Positions 1-7,248 of a stretch of DNA of 64,000 nt are shown here, one piece after another. The translations under genes were made by a program, and so were the position numbers. The notes beneath the pieces were generated by a model. The model made no database searches. It was not told the DNA's origin and was given only the letters and a program-made list of their open reading frames with translations. Source of the DNA: Lichenostomus cassidix (lineage: Eukaryota > Chordata > Aves > Passeriformes > Meliphagidae); contig CM039210.1 in assembly GCA_008360975.2 (NCBI GenBank), positions 11,100,293 to 11,164,292 on the forward strand. The letters run 5' to 3'. How positions within the stretch are numbered: position 1 is the stretch's first letter; each line of letters starts with the position of its first letter.

Positions 1-214
1 CATAAAGAATGTACCAGGGAAGAACTTGCGATTAAGAAGAATGAGGGGGGAACCCTGAAAGTGTGAGAATGGAATGCAATGGAATGCAAATTGTAACTTT
101 TAGTAGCAAGCATAAGCACTTGTAACAGTATATAAGCCACGCATACCATGAAATAAATGGAGCTTGCTTATAACTCATATTGAGCTTTTGCTTGCTTCCC
201 CTCGCCTCCCGACA
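1..214 (+). mobile_element. Partial LTR (ERV-F LTR family), left end outside window
   Basis: Right-hand part of an LTR with TATATAA at 129-135 and AATAAA at 152-157. The promoter and R region resemble the ERV-F LTRs at 43076 and 46387. It ends in CGACA directly before CATTAT, where the RNase H sequence of ERV-A resumes. The uninterrupted homologous site in ERV-E (near 48253) reads CACATTATTGACTT, which places the boundary. It is an insertion into ERV-A. The other end and the duplicate target site are off-window, so solo LTR versus 3' LTR cannot be decided. Confidence 0.8.
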
Positions 215-365
215 CATTATTGACTTCTTCTAAAAGCGAACAATCCAAACGTTTGGTTATATCCGCTACATAAGCAGAGTCAGTGACCAAATTCAAAGGG
301 ACCTGAGAGAACCGCTGAAAAGCCATGGCAGCTGCCTTCAATTCAACCAATTGAGCAGAGCCTGT
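215..365 (-). pseudogene. pol: ERV-A pol fragment: RNase H C-terminal half
   Basis: The minus strand encodes the RNase H stretch containing VELKAAAMAFQRF and LVTDSAYVADI, with the catalytic Glu and the second Asp of the RNase H fold. It continues the RNase H that begins at 4701-4790 on the far side of ERV-B. The piece is cut on the right by ERV-B (target duplication GCCTGT at 360-365) and on the left by the LTR ending at 214. Integrase would lie left of the window. Confidence 0.85.
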
Positions 366-473
366 TGTTGGGGAAGATGAAATAGGAAGGCCTTACAGAT
401 ATGATAGCCTTGCAAAAGATGATGAGAATATGGAAAATATGAGCAAGATTGAAATGGAAACAAGATTCGAGTT

Positions 474-482
474 GTAGAGCAC
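474..482 (+). other. Nothing notable (internal LTR sequence)
   Basis: This short LTR stretch spans the stop codon region homologous to the end of the env frame in the 3' LTR (4256). In the 5' LTR it has no coding context. Confidence 0.3.
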
Positions 483-766
483 CTAAGAGAACAATGGCAT
501 GACCAGGGCAGGTAATCCCCCCTCTTGATAGAACAATGCCCTCTGCCCAGGCAAGTCCAAGGGTCAGAAACATGACCCCGTATGGTAATGGGACGATTCT
601 TATAGGCTGTATGTAAATGCTGTAGGACATGTAGTTTGTCTTAGATTGGTTAAAGAAGAGTTGAATATTCAACAGAGAAGACAATTTATTGTATTGTAAA
701 CGGCAAATCGCTCTCTTTTAGCTCTCTTCTTTCTGCTCTCTCTCTCTCTCTCTCTCCCTTTCTGCT

Positions 767-803
767 GGCCTGCTTGGAGTCGCGTCTTGCGACTCAGCAG
801 GCC
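767..803 (+). promoter_or_regulatory. Hairpin in the presumed R region of the ERV-B 5' LTR
   Basis: Two stacked perfect stems, GGCCTGCT/AGCAGGCC (8 bp) and GAGTCGC/GCGACTC (7 bp), are separated by a 2-nt bulge (TG) on the 5' side and closed by a 5-nt loop (GTCTT). It lies 23 bp before AATAAA, so it probably sits in R at both ends of the RNA. The shape recalls lentiviral TAR or a polyadenylation hairpin. Its function is inferred. Confidence 0.7.
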
Positions 804-916
804 TCTCACCCCCACTCTACTTCGCAATAAACCTTCATGTTCTAAAACTCATCTTTAGAGATCTTGTCCCTATTTTTACCCCCATAACTAAACCCCACGG
901 AGTCAATTCTTACAGA

Positions 917-932
917 TGGCGCCATAACGTGG
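917..932 (+). promoter_or_regulatory. Primer-binding site of ERV-B (tRNA-Lys-like)
   Basis: TGGCGCCATAACGTGG begins 2 nt after the LTR. It resembles the tRNA-Lys1,2-type site of betaretroviruses, with about one inserted or changed base. Confidence 0.75.
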
Positions 933-1022
933 TTGGACGACTGACCCAGCTTCTCCCTGTAAGACCCTTCTCCATGGATGGTAACTATTTTACCTGTTTA
1001 AAGCTACCTGAAACAGTGCCGT

Positions 1023-1449
1023 GAGCACGGCGTGGTTGCTCAAGCAACAAAACGCTGGAGCTCTTAAAATATTAATGCACACCTCGAGCACAGCAATTCG
1101 TTCCTAATACGAATCAGCTGGAGCTCTCAGAGGACTTTTGCCTATTTACCGTCGAGCACGGGCGATTGCTGCTGCGCGGCTAAAAAACCTGGAGCTCTTA
1201 AAAGGACCTTACCGTGGAACCTGTGTGCGCTGAGCATAGGTGGACGCTGCCACGCATCGCTCATCCTATAGCTCTGAGCGCTACCGTACCCACGAGGTCC
1301 CGAGCACGGAACGGTGTTGCTGAGCAACACCAAAAACGGAGCTCTTAAAAGAACTGGGACGGAGAATCCCGAGCGCGGAAAGTCGTGCACAGCACGCACA
1401 ACCCGAAGCTCTTAAACGACCCCTGAAAGTCCTGAGCGAGACGGCGCTC
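1023..1449 (+). repeat. Leader array of seven hairpin units (ERV-B)
   Basis: GAGC-type boxes recur at 1023, 1086, 1154, 1232, 1302, 1371 and 1434 (spacing 63-78 nt). Most units then have a short inverted repeat and end with a GGAGCTCTTAAA-like box (1057, 1120, 1191, 1338, 1405). Stems differ in sequence but still pair: GTTGCT/AGCAAC (1035-1048), ATTCGT/ACGAAT (1096-1114), GTGG/CCAC (1240-1253), GTGTTGC/GCAACAC (1314-1330), CGTGC/GCACG (1384-1396) and GAGCG/CGCTC (1434-1449). Unit 3 is degenerate. The place between primer site and gag suggests packaging, dimerisation or translation control (inference). Confidence 0.7.
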
Positions 1450-1473
1450 TGAGGACAACCCCCCCTGCGGCAC

Positions 1474-1482
1474 CAGGTAAGC
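1474..1482 (+). promoter_or_regulatory. Major 5' splice donor of ERV-B
   Basis: CAG|GTAAGC is a near-ideal donor (exon end 1476), 23 nt upstream of the gag start codon at 1500. Simple retroviruses use such a donor to make env mRNA. A plausible acceptor, a pyrimidine run followed by CCACAG, ends at 3754. Confidence 0.7.
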
Positions 1483-1499
1483 ACCCCTGTAGACACACC

Positions 1500-2282
1500 A
1501 TGGGTCAAACCCATAGTGCGCACGATAGAGATCTCTATAAACAACTTAAACGCCTATTGAGCTCCACTCCAAATAATTTACCTAAACAGGAGCTAAAAAA
1601 CCTCTTAGAATGGACCTTAATTAATTTTCCAAACACGAACCGTTCCGTCGTCTTTACTAAAGATTTCTGGGAAATAGTTGGGAACAAACTTTTTAATAAT
1701 ATTTCGCGCCGCGATTTCACCGTCGCGGAGCTCCTCCCAGCCTGCAGGGCACTCGTGGAGTTTTTCACTTCAAAAACGCCGCCGGCGGCATACCCCGCGT
1801 CGGGCCCCCCCGCTTCCGCGCTTCCTCTTCCTACCGTCGGAAGCCCACCATGCGCCGCGCCCTACACCCCTCCACCGGTCCCCGCCGCCCCGGCACCCGA
1901 CGTTCCGATGACCCCGGCCGCCACGCCGTGCCCCACGCTGTCTTGTGTCGCTTCCGCTCCTGCGCACCCACCCACTTGCATCGTCGCTACCCCGCCTCTC
2001 TCCTCCGCTCCTGCGACCCCGCCCATCAGTGTCACCGCTGTACCACCCTGCTTCGCCACCCCCACGGTCCCCTCTACTGTTCCCGTCACTGCAGTGACCC
2101 CCCCCCACCCCCCGCCCGCGCCGCCTCTCTCTCCCCGCTGCCGCCGTAACGACCCGCCCCATCCCTGCCCCCCGCACCCCTCCCCGCTCCTATCCGGCTT
2201 TGGCCATGGCAGACCCCGGCGGGAGCGGCTCAGTCGCCGCGGCCCCTCCCCTCGCTCCAGCTGCTGCAAGCTCCCTGACTGA
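1500..2282 (+). CDS. gag: Gag matrix plus proline-rich region (ERV-B)
   Basis: A 260-codon frame starts at an ATG in good context, 23 nt after the splice donor. The N-terminus MGQTHS is a myristoylation signal. Residues 1-95 form a betaretrovirus-type matrix domain, with an amphipathic helix rich in Leu and Lys and conserved Trp residues. From about residue 96 the protein is almost entirely Pro/Ala/Ser/Thr. Capsid and nucleocapsid are absent: the frame ends in the GC-rich tract where the next frame (2206-3819) overlaps in another phase. A matrix-only product could reach membranes but could not form a core. Confidence is high for matrix and low for any function. Confidence 0.85.
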   Translation: MGQTHSAHDRDLYKQLKRLLSSTPNNLPKQELKNLLEWTLINFPNTNRSVVFTKDFWEIVGNKLFNNISRRDFTVAELLPACRALVEFFTSKTPPAAYPASGPPASALPLPTVGSPPCAAPYTPPPVPAAPAPDVPMTPAATPCPTLSCVASAPAHPPTCIVATPPLSSAPATPPISVTAVPPCFATPTVPSTVPVTAVTPPHPPPAPPLSPRCRRNDPPHPCPPHPSPLLSGFGHGRPRRERLSRRGPSPRSSCCKLPD

Positions 2283-3819
2283 TATAATCGCGGCTAACCC
2301 CCCCTCCCCCCCTACCCCCGTGGGGCTGGGCGCTCCCCTCCTGTTTTCCGCGGGCAAGAGCTGTGCTCAGTCTGTTATCATTACAATGCCCGACAATTCA
2401 GTATCTATGCAGCTGCCTACGACCCCAGCACTGCCGGCCGCGGCTCCGACCACCGTTCCCACAGCTCCACCATCCCCTGTGCCAGACAATCCGCGCTGCA
2501 TTCAAATCCCCGCCACCGTGAAACATCACGCGAACCCCGTGCAACAATCAGCGTCTCTGAGCCACCCAATCCAACCTCCCCACACTCAAACCCTGCAACG
2601 GGGAGAGGGGAGCTGCATTGTAACACCTGCGTTAACAAATACAGCACACTTCCAGAATTATTTTCATAATTTTCAATTAACTGACTTGCAGGAAGTTAAA
2701 TGCCAAATTTGTGAAGAAGGAAGTCTAAATCCTTTCACCATGCCTGAGTTAAAAATCACTGCGAATGAACTTGCTCCACTTTTTAATTTGTTGAGAGGAA
2801 ACAATAGCATCAAATCCTGTATATCTCTCACTCCTGAAACTTGCAACGCCTTAGAAAAAATCATTCATGCCTTACAAAACAAACAGGCATATCACTGTAT
2901 GCCCGATAAACTCTTTTTCCTGGCGGTATTAGACAAAGACCTGAGACTGTGCAGTCTCATTTTTCAATGTGATTCCACTACGAAAGATCTGTTGTTAATA
3001 ATTGAATGTGTTCTCTCTTACAGGTTGCCAAAGACATTCATCACACCTTTAGAAATGATATCTCAAATCATCATAAAAGACAGAGCAAATCTTCTCTCAA
3101 TAGCAGGTCACAAATATGCAATTAGTTATCTGCCTATAATCAAAACTTACTTTAACTGGGCAATGCACCAATCAGAAAACTTGCTGTGTACCTTGCTCGA
3201 TTTTCCAGGCATTTGCTTTATTCGTTATCCAGCACACAAATTGATCAAAGCCAAATTATGCTACAAAGAGAAACCTCTGATCAGTGAAGAGCCTTTAAAT
3301 GCAGTCACTATCTTCACCGATGGGTCAAAGCAAATGCGCAATTCAGCAATAATTTCGCAAAACAAACATACAGAAATCTGGAATCAAGATGTTCAAAAAC
3401 TTAAAACCTTACTTCAAGCAGCAGTTGTGAGAGCTTTTCAGCTCTTTCCAAAGTCTTTCAACCTAATCACTGATTCGGCATTCGTTACTAATATTATTAA
3501 AATAGTTGAAAGATCTGTTCTAAAGGTTGTGAACAACAAGTTGTGTCTTTGGCTCACCTGTATTTACCAAACTCAGTCACACAAACCTAATCCTTGTTTT
3601 TCACACATCAATGTTTTGTATGTTTACAATTTTTTAACTAGCTCTGCAAAAGAGCCTGACCCCCCAGCTTTAGTTGAAAATGTAGAATCAGAACAAATAG
3701 AAACACCATACAATCTTGTAACTTGGGGGAAGAGATTTGCATGTTTTTCCACAGGTGAAAGCCTCAAGTGGATTCCAGCAAAAAACGTAAAGCTGTGTCA
3801 TGTATCCAAACCTGCCTAA
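2206..3819 (+). CDS. Fused frame: Pro-rich, RT connection, RNase H, integrase C-terminal domain (ERV-B)
   Basis: An uninterrupted 537-residue frame from the ATG at 2206; the frame is open one codon pair further upstream. Residues about 1-150 are Pro/Ala-rich like the end of gag. About 175-365 align with the RT thumb and connection of ERV-A. RNase H follows, with FTDGS at 3313-3327 (first catalytic Asp) and ITDSA at 3466-3480 (second Asp). The catalytic Glu position seen in ERV-A is replaced, so RNase H should be inactive. The end, near 3706-3800, is the integrase C-terminal domain (WGKRFACFSTGES then WIPAKNV). RT palm with YMDD, the integrase core and protease are deleted. The frame may be kept open by youth alone or by selection. 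Confidence 0.85.
   Translation: MADPGGSGSVAAAPPLAPAAASSLTDIIAANPPSPPTPVGLGAPLLFSAGKSCAQSVIITMPDNSVSMQLPTTPALPAAAPTTVPTAPPSPVPDNPRCIQIPATVKHHANPVQQSASLSHPIQPPHTQTLQRGEGSCIVTPALTNTAHFQNYFHNFQLTDLQEVKCQICEEGSLNPFTMPELKITANELAPLFNLLRGNNSIKSCISLTPETCNALEKIIHALQNKQAYHCMPDKLFFLAVLDKDLRLCSLIFQCDSTTKDLLLIIECVLSYRLPKTFITPLEMISQIIIKDRANLLSIAGHKYAISYLPIIKTYFNWAMHQSENLLCTLLDFPGICFIRYPAHKLIKAKLCYKEKPLISEEPLNAVTIFTDGSKQMRNSAIISQNKHTEIWNQDVQKLKTLLQAAVVRAFQLFPKSFNLITDSAFVTNIIKIVERSVLKVVNNKLCLWLTCIYQTQSHKPNPCFSHINVLYVYNFLTSSAKEPDPPALVENVESEQIETPYNLVTWGKRFACFSTGESLKWIPAKNVKLCHVSKPA
3745..3755 (+). promoter_or_regulatory. Candidate 3' splice acceptor for env (ERV-B)
   Basis: A pyrimidine run followed by CACAG|G at 3754/3755 lies inside the integrase C-terminal coding sequence, about 185 nt upstream of the env start codon. 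This is where simple retroviruses place the env acceptor. Use is inferred. Confidence 0.45.
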
Positions 3820-3938
3820 GCCTCCACATCAGCCAGCAACCCTGCAACTGCAAAGCAAGAAGCAAGTACCCACACCTGAGCCAGCAGAACTCAAGAAAAA
3901 GTATTCTGCCAAAAAGCAGCTCAAGAAGAAAAAGATAT

Positions 3939-4256
3939 ATGAACCTTATTCATTTACGCGAATGCATGTTACTTTTATTCCTTTGCTTTAGTTTCTGTAG
4001 TGAAGCTTTACCTGTAAATCAACCAAAAATTCTAATAGTAGTAATTGTAGTTTTAGTAGCAATACCCTGTACACTCCAGTGTGTACAAAAGTTAATGAGT
4101 AAAACTGTGTCTAGCATATTAGTTGTTCAACAAAGAGGGGGAGATGTTGGGGAAGATGAAATAGGAAGGCCTTACAGATATGATAGCCTTGCAAAAGATG
4201 ATGAGAATATGGAAAATATGAGCAAGATTGAAATGGAAACAAGATTCGAGTTGTAG
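3939..4256 (+). CDS. env: Collapsed env: signal peptide joined to membrane anchor (ERV-B)
   Basis: A 105-codon frame with ATG at 3939; the same frame is open upstream to 3768 through a basic region, overlapping the end of pol as in betaretroviruses. Residues 1-23 form a hydrophobic leader (MLLLFLCFSF core). After a few polar residues comes a membrane segment rich in Ile/Val (about residues 32-50, ILIVVIVVLVAIP), then a short tail. The surface subunit, cleavage site, fusion peptide and TM ectodomain are deleted. The frame crosses the polypurine tract and ends inside the 3' LTR at 4256. The product could be a small membrane protein without receptor-binding or fusion function. Confidence 0.7.
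   Translation: MNLIHLRECMLLLFLCFSFCSEALPVNQPKILIVVIVVLVAIPCTLQCVQKLMSKTVSSILVVQQRGGDVGEDEIGRPYRYDSLAKDDENMENMSKIEMETRFEL
4132..4144 (+). promoter_or_regulatory. Polypurine tract of ERV-B
   Basis: AAAGAGGGGGAGA directly precedes the 3' LTR (TGTTGGGG) and would prime plus-strand DNA synthesis. Confidence 0.9.
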
Positions 4257-4694
4257 AGCACCTAAGAGAACAATGGCATGACCAGGGCAGGTAATCCCCC
4301 CTCTTGATAGAACAATGCCCTCTGCCCAGGCAAGTCCAAGGGTCAGAAACATGACCCCGTATGGTAATGGGACGATTCTTATAGGCTGTATGTAAATGCT
4401 GTAGGACATGTAGTTTGTCTTAGATTGGTTAAAGAAGAGTTGAATATTCAACAGAGAAGACAATTTATTGTATTGTAAACGGCAAATCGCTCTCTTTTAG
4501 CTCTCTTCTTTCTGCTCTCTCTCTCTCTCTCTCTCCCCTTTCTGCTGGCCTGCTTGGAGTCGCGTCTTGCGACTCAGCAGGCCTCTCACCCCCACTCTAC
4601 TTCGCAATAAACCTTCATGTTCTAAAACTCATCTTTAGAGATCTTGTCCCTATTTTTACCCCCACAACTAAACCCCACGGAGTCAATTCTTACA
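4145..4694 (+). repeat. 3' LTR of ERV-B
   Basis: 550 bp, nearly identical to 366-914. The R-region hairpin repeats at 4547-4583 and AATAAA at 4606-4611. It is followed at once by the target duplication GCCTGT and then by RNase H of ERV-A. Confidence 0.95.
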
Positions 4695-4700
4695 GCCTGT

Positions 4701-6235
4701 CTCATGGCTTTTCAGCACTTGCCACTCAGATCCTTCCTTCCAGCTGACAAGGGCCTTTCCTGTTTTCCCAGAACCATCCGTGAAGATGGTGGGTCCATGA
4801 ACTGGCACCCGACTGTTCTTTGGCCGCAACATAAAACTGATTGAATTTGCCAGCTGCAGCAATTTGTGACTGGGCAGATGATAAGCAATCTGCCCTGAGA
4901 AACTTTGCAGTGCACTTTGCAAAGGAGCGCTATTAGCAAGGCTCCATTCAAAGCTGTCCCATGATACCGGAACAACAATCATTGCAGGATCTGCTGCCAT
5001 CAATTGTAAACACCGATAACGGCATTTGATTATCAGGCAAGCTATCAATTTGAACAATGTGGGTGCTGTCTTTTTTGGCTGATGGGGCAAAAAGACCCAT
5101 TCCAGGATATGCAAAGGGTCATCCCATTGTTTGTTCCACTGGCCAATGATACCTGTAGGATAGAGGTCTGGAGCAGTAATGAAAACAGTGATATTAGTAG
5201 AGGGATCTACTTGATAAACCTGATGAGCAGAAACAGCTTGCTGCACCTCATTCAGCACCTGTCGCGCCTCAGGAGTCAATTTCTGAGGTGAATTTAGATC
5301 AGAGTCCCCCTTTAAAATTTTAAAAAGCAGGGAAAGTTGTGCATTGGTCAGTCCCAAATATGGACATAACCAGTTGATGATACCTAGCAATTTTTGGGCA
5401 TCATTCAGAGTCTTAATAGAGTCTGAAAACTGCACCTTTTGATGTTGTATGGTTCCATCCAAAATTTTGACTCCTAAATATTTCCAAGGAGGCTGCTGTT
5501 GAACTTTCTCCAGAGCCACTTGCAACCCATAGGAACGCAAGGCATTGAGCAGTCGAGGCTGTAACCTCCGCAACTCATCCTGGGTGGCTGCTGCCACCAG
5601 GATATCATCCATATAATGGTAGCAGAGTGCCTGAGGGAACTGCTCACGGATTCTGGATAAGGCCTGCACAACATACCATTGACAGATAGTCGGGCTATTC
5701 TTCATGCCCTGTGGTAACACTTTCCATTGAAATCTCTTTACAGGCTCCGCATTATTAATTGCAGGCACAGTAAAGGCAAATTTTGGTCTCTCATTGGGGT
5801 GCAAAGGGATTATGAAAAAACAATCCTTCAAATCAGCGATCAAGATTTCCCACTCTGTGGGAATCATTGTAGGTGAGGGCATGCCAGGCTGTATGCTCCC
5901 CATATTTCTATCACTGCATTAACTTTTCGGAGATCTTGCAACAGTCTCCATTTCCCCGATTTTTTCTTAATCACCAAAACAGGGGTGTTCCGGGGACTGG
6001 GAGAAGCTCAATGTATCCCTGTTGCAGTTGCTCCTGAACCCGCTGACAAAGGGCGACTAATTTGTCTTTTGGCAGGGGCCACTGTGGTTCCCATATGGGT
6101 GTTTTGGCCAGCCATCGCAAAGGTAGCGTGGAATATGGTGCACCCTTGCACACGGTGACCCCTATCAAAAATTTGTCGAGATTCGTGCCCCCCAAGCTGC
6201 CAACACGTCCTGTCCCCAGAGGTTAATTGGAGCTG
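4701..6235 (-). pseudogene. pol: ERV-A pol: reverse transcriptase and start of RNase H
   Basis: A 406-codon open stretch (4683-5903) carries RT palm, thumb and connection with YMDD at residues 97-100, KVLPQGM upstream of it, and the RNase H start FTDGSG at about 374-379. Its last four residues come from the inserted ERV-B LTR. The N-terminal RT region (5971-6195, WPLPKDKL) is in another frame, so at least one frameshift separates fingers from palm. Relationships are to beta/class II ERVs and closest to ERV-E at 48400-49934. The protein was a polymerase copying viral RNA from a tRNA primer; this copy is dead. Confidence 0.9.
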
Positions 6236-6787
6236 AAGTGACAAAGGGCCGAATTGAGGCTGTGTGTCTGTGTGTCCCTCTGGGTCCTTCACCACCACAG
6301 GTCACTTACTCAGTCGGCTCTGTGTGGTTCCTCCCAGCCCCACGATAGCTCATCCCGCAGGGGCTAAAGGCCATGAAGGAGGCCACGAAGCAGTGGAAAG
6401 GATCGTTGCATCAGCACCTGTATCAATCAAACCTCAGGTCCGAATTCAGTGCAGATGTGCTTTCAGCATGATGAGGGTACATGTCATCTGTGGTGACTCA
6501 TTAGAGATGGCAGCAGCCCAGTAGACTTGCGGAAGACCCGGCAGTTCAGTGCTGTTACCTCTGCCAACTTGCTGGTCTACCCTGAGAACAGAAGACTCAA
6601 AAGGCAACAATTGAGCAATGTGAGTCTTTTCAGGGATGGTGACGGGTGGGTCTGATGTGGAAACCGTAGCATGAATCTGGCCTGTAAAGTCAGCATCTAT
6701 AACTTCTGGAACAACAAGGATCCCTTGGCTGGTGGCATCAGGTCCTCCCACAAGCAGCACACTGAATCCCTGATCTAGGGGTCCCTG
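6236..6787 (-). pseudogene. pro: ERV-A dUTPase-protease (interrupted)
   Basis: The minus strand encodes a dUTPase-like segment (GPDATSQGILVVPEV, then ADFTGQIHATV) followed by the aspartic protease motif DTGADATIL near 6400-6425. Stop codons fall in the protease just before the active site and again downstream, where ERV-E has sense codons. An LTR at 6788-7248 splits the dUTPase from the sequence at 7249-7400. dUTPase fused to protease is a betaretroviral hallmark. Confidence 0.85.
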
Positions 6788-7248
6788 TGTATTGGTTTGA
6801 AAACAAACCAGTGGGAGATCACAAGTCAAGACTGAAATTAAAAATAGGTGAAATAATACAAGGAAAAGCACTGACAAAGTCAGATACAACCTAACACCCT
6901 GTTAGGGTGGTGGTAGCAGTCCAACTGAAGTAATCCAGTTGAAGCGGTGATCCTGTGAAGGTCTGGTCTCCAGCTGAAGGTCCAGTGGTAGCTCTTGTCC
7001 TCTGGGAACCCAGTAGACAGGGCTAGCTCAGGTAGTTCCAAGGCCAGGTTATATCCAGGTGGGAACACCTGGCTCCTCCCTCCTGGGCAGAACATCCCAC
7101 AATGGGATAAGTCCATGAGTCACATGGTGGGTCCCTGATGGCCCATTGTCTGTCATCCGGGGTGGGTCATTAGCAGGTGATAACAGCTAACGGCCCACAG
7201 CTGGTGGTAATAGAATACTTAAATACATCTATATTGCAACCTAGGACA
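6788..7248 (-). mobile_element. Solo LTR, 461 bp, in ERV-A dUTPase
   Basis: Starts TGTATTGG and ends GGACA on the plus strand, with the 5-bp duplication CCCTG at 6783-6787 and 7249-7253. ERV-E lacks it at this site. Read on the minus strand it has a TATA-like GATATAACC, so that orientation is preferred. The 5-bp duplication suggests a class III (ERVL-like) family. An LTR of identical length sits at 51979-52439. Confidence 0.9.

Larger units (their letters stand above)
366..914 (+). repeat. 5' LTR of ERV-B
   Basis: Starts TGTTGGGG and ends TTCTTACA. It has a CT-rich run at 736-757, a strong hairpin at 767-803 and AATAAA at 826-831. I could not identify an unambiguous TATA box. It differs from the 3' LTR by one C in the CT tract and by CATAAC versus CACAAC near the end. 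Confidence 0.95.
366..4694 (+). mobile_element. ERV-B: young, internally deleted beta-like provirus nested in ERV-A
   Basis: The 549- and 550-bp LTRs differ by about one substitution and one 1-bp indel. The element is flanked by a perfect 6-bp duplication GCCTGT (360-365 and 4695-4700). The homologous site in ERV-E near 48395 has no insertion. Between the LTRs are a tRNA-Lys-like primer site, a leader with hairpin repeats, a strong splice donor, a gag matrix frame, a long fused frame joining proline-rich, RT-connection, RNase H and integrase C-terminal segments, a collapsed env, and a polypurine tract. Capsid, nucleocapsid, protease, RT palm, integrase core and env ectodomain are missing, so it needs a helper to move. 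Confidence 0.95.

Noticed and set aside
343..684. Hydrophobic 113-codon antisense frame in the ERV-B LTRs (also 4119-4463)
   Set aside because: Present twice only because the LTRs are duplicates. No start context or family support.
1770..2269. Gly/Arg-rich frames antisense to the proline-rich gag region
   Set aside because: Mirror of a GC-rich Pro/Ala-coding tract; typical antisense artefact.
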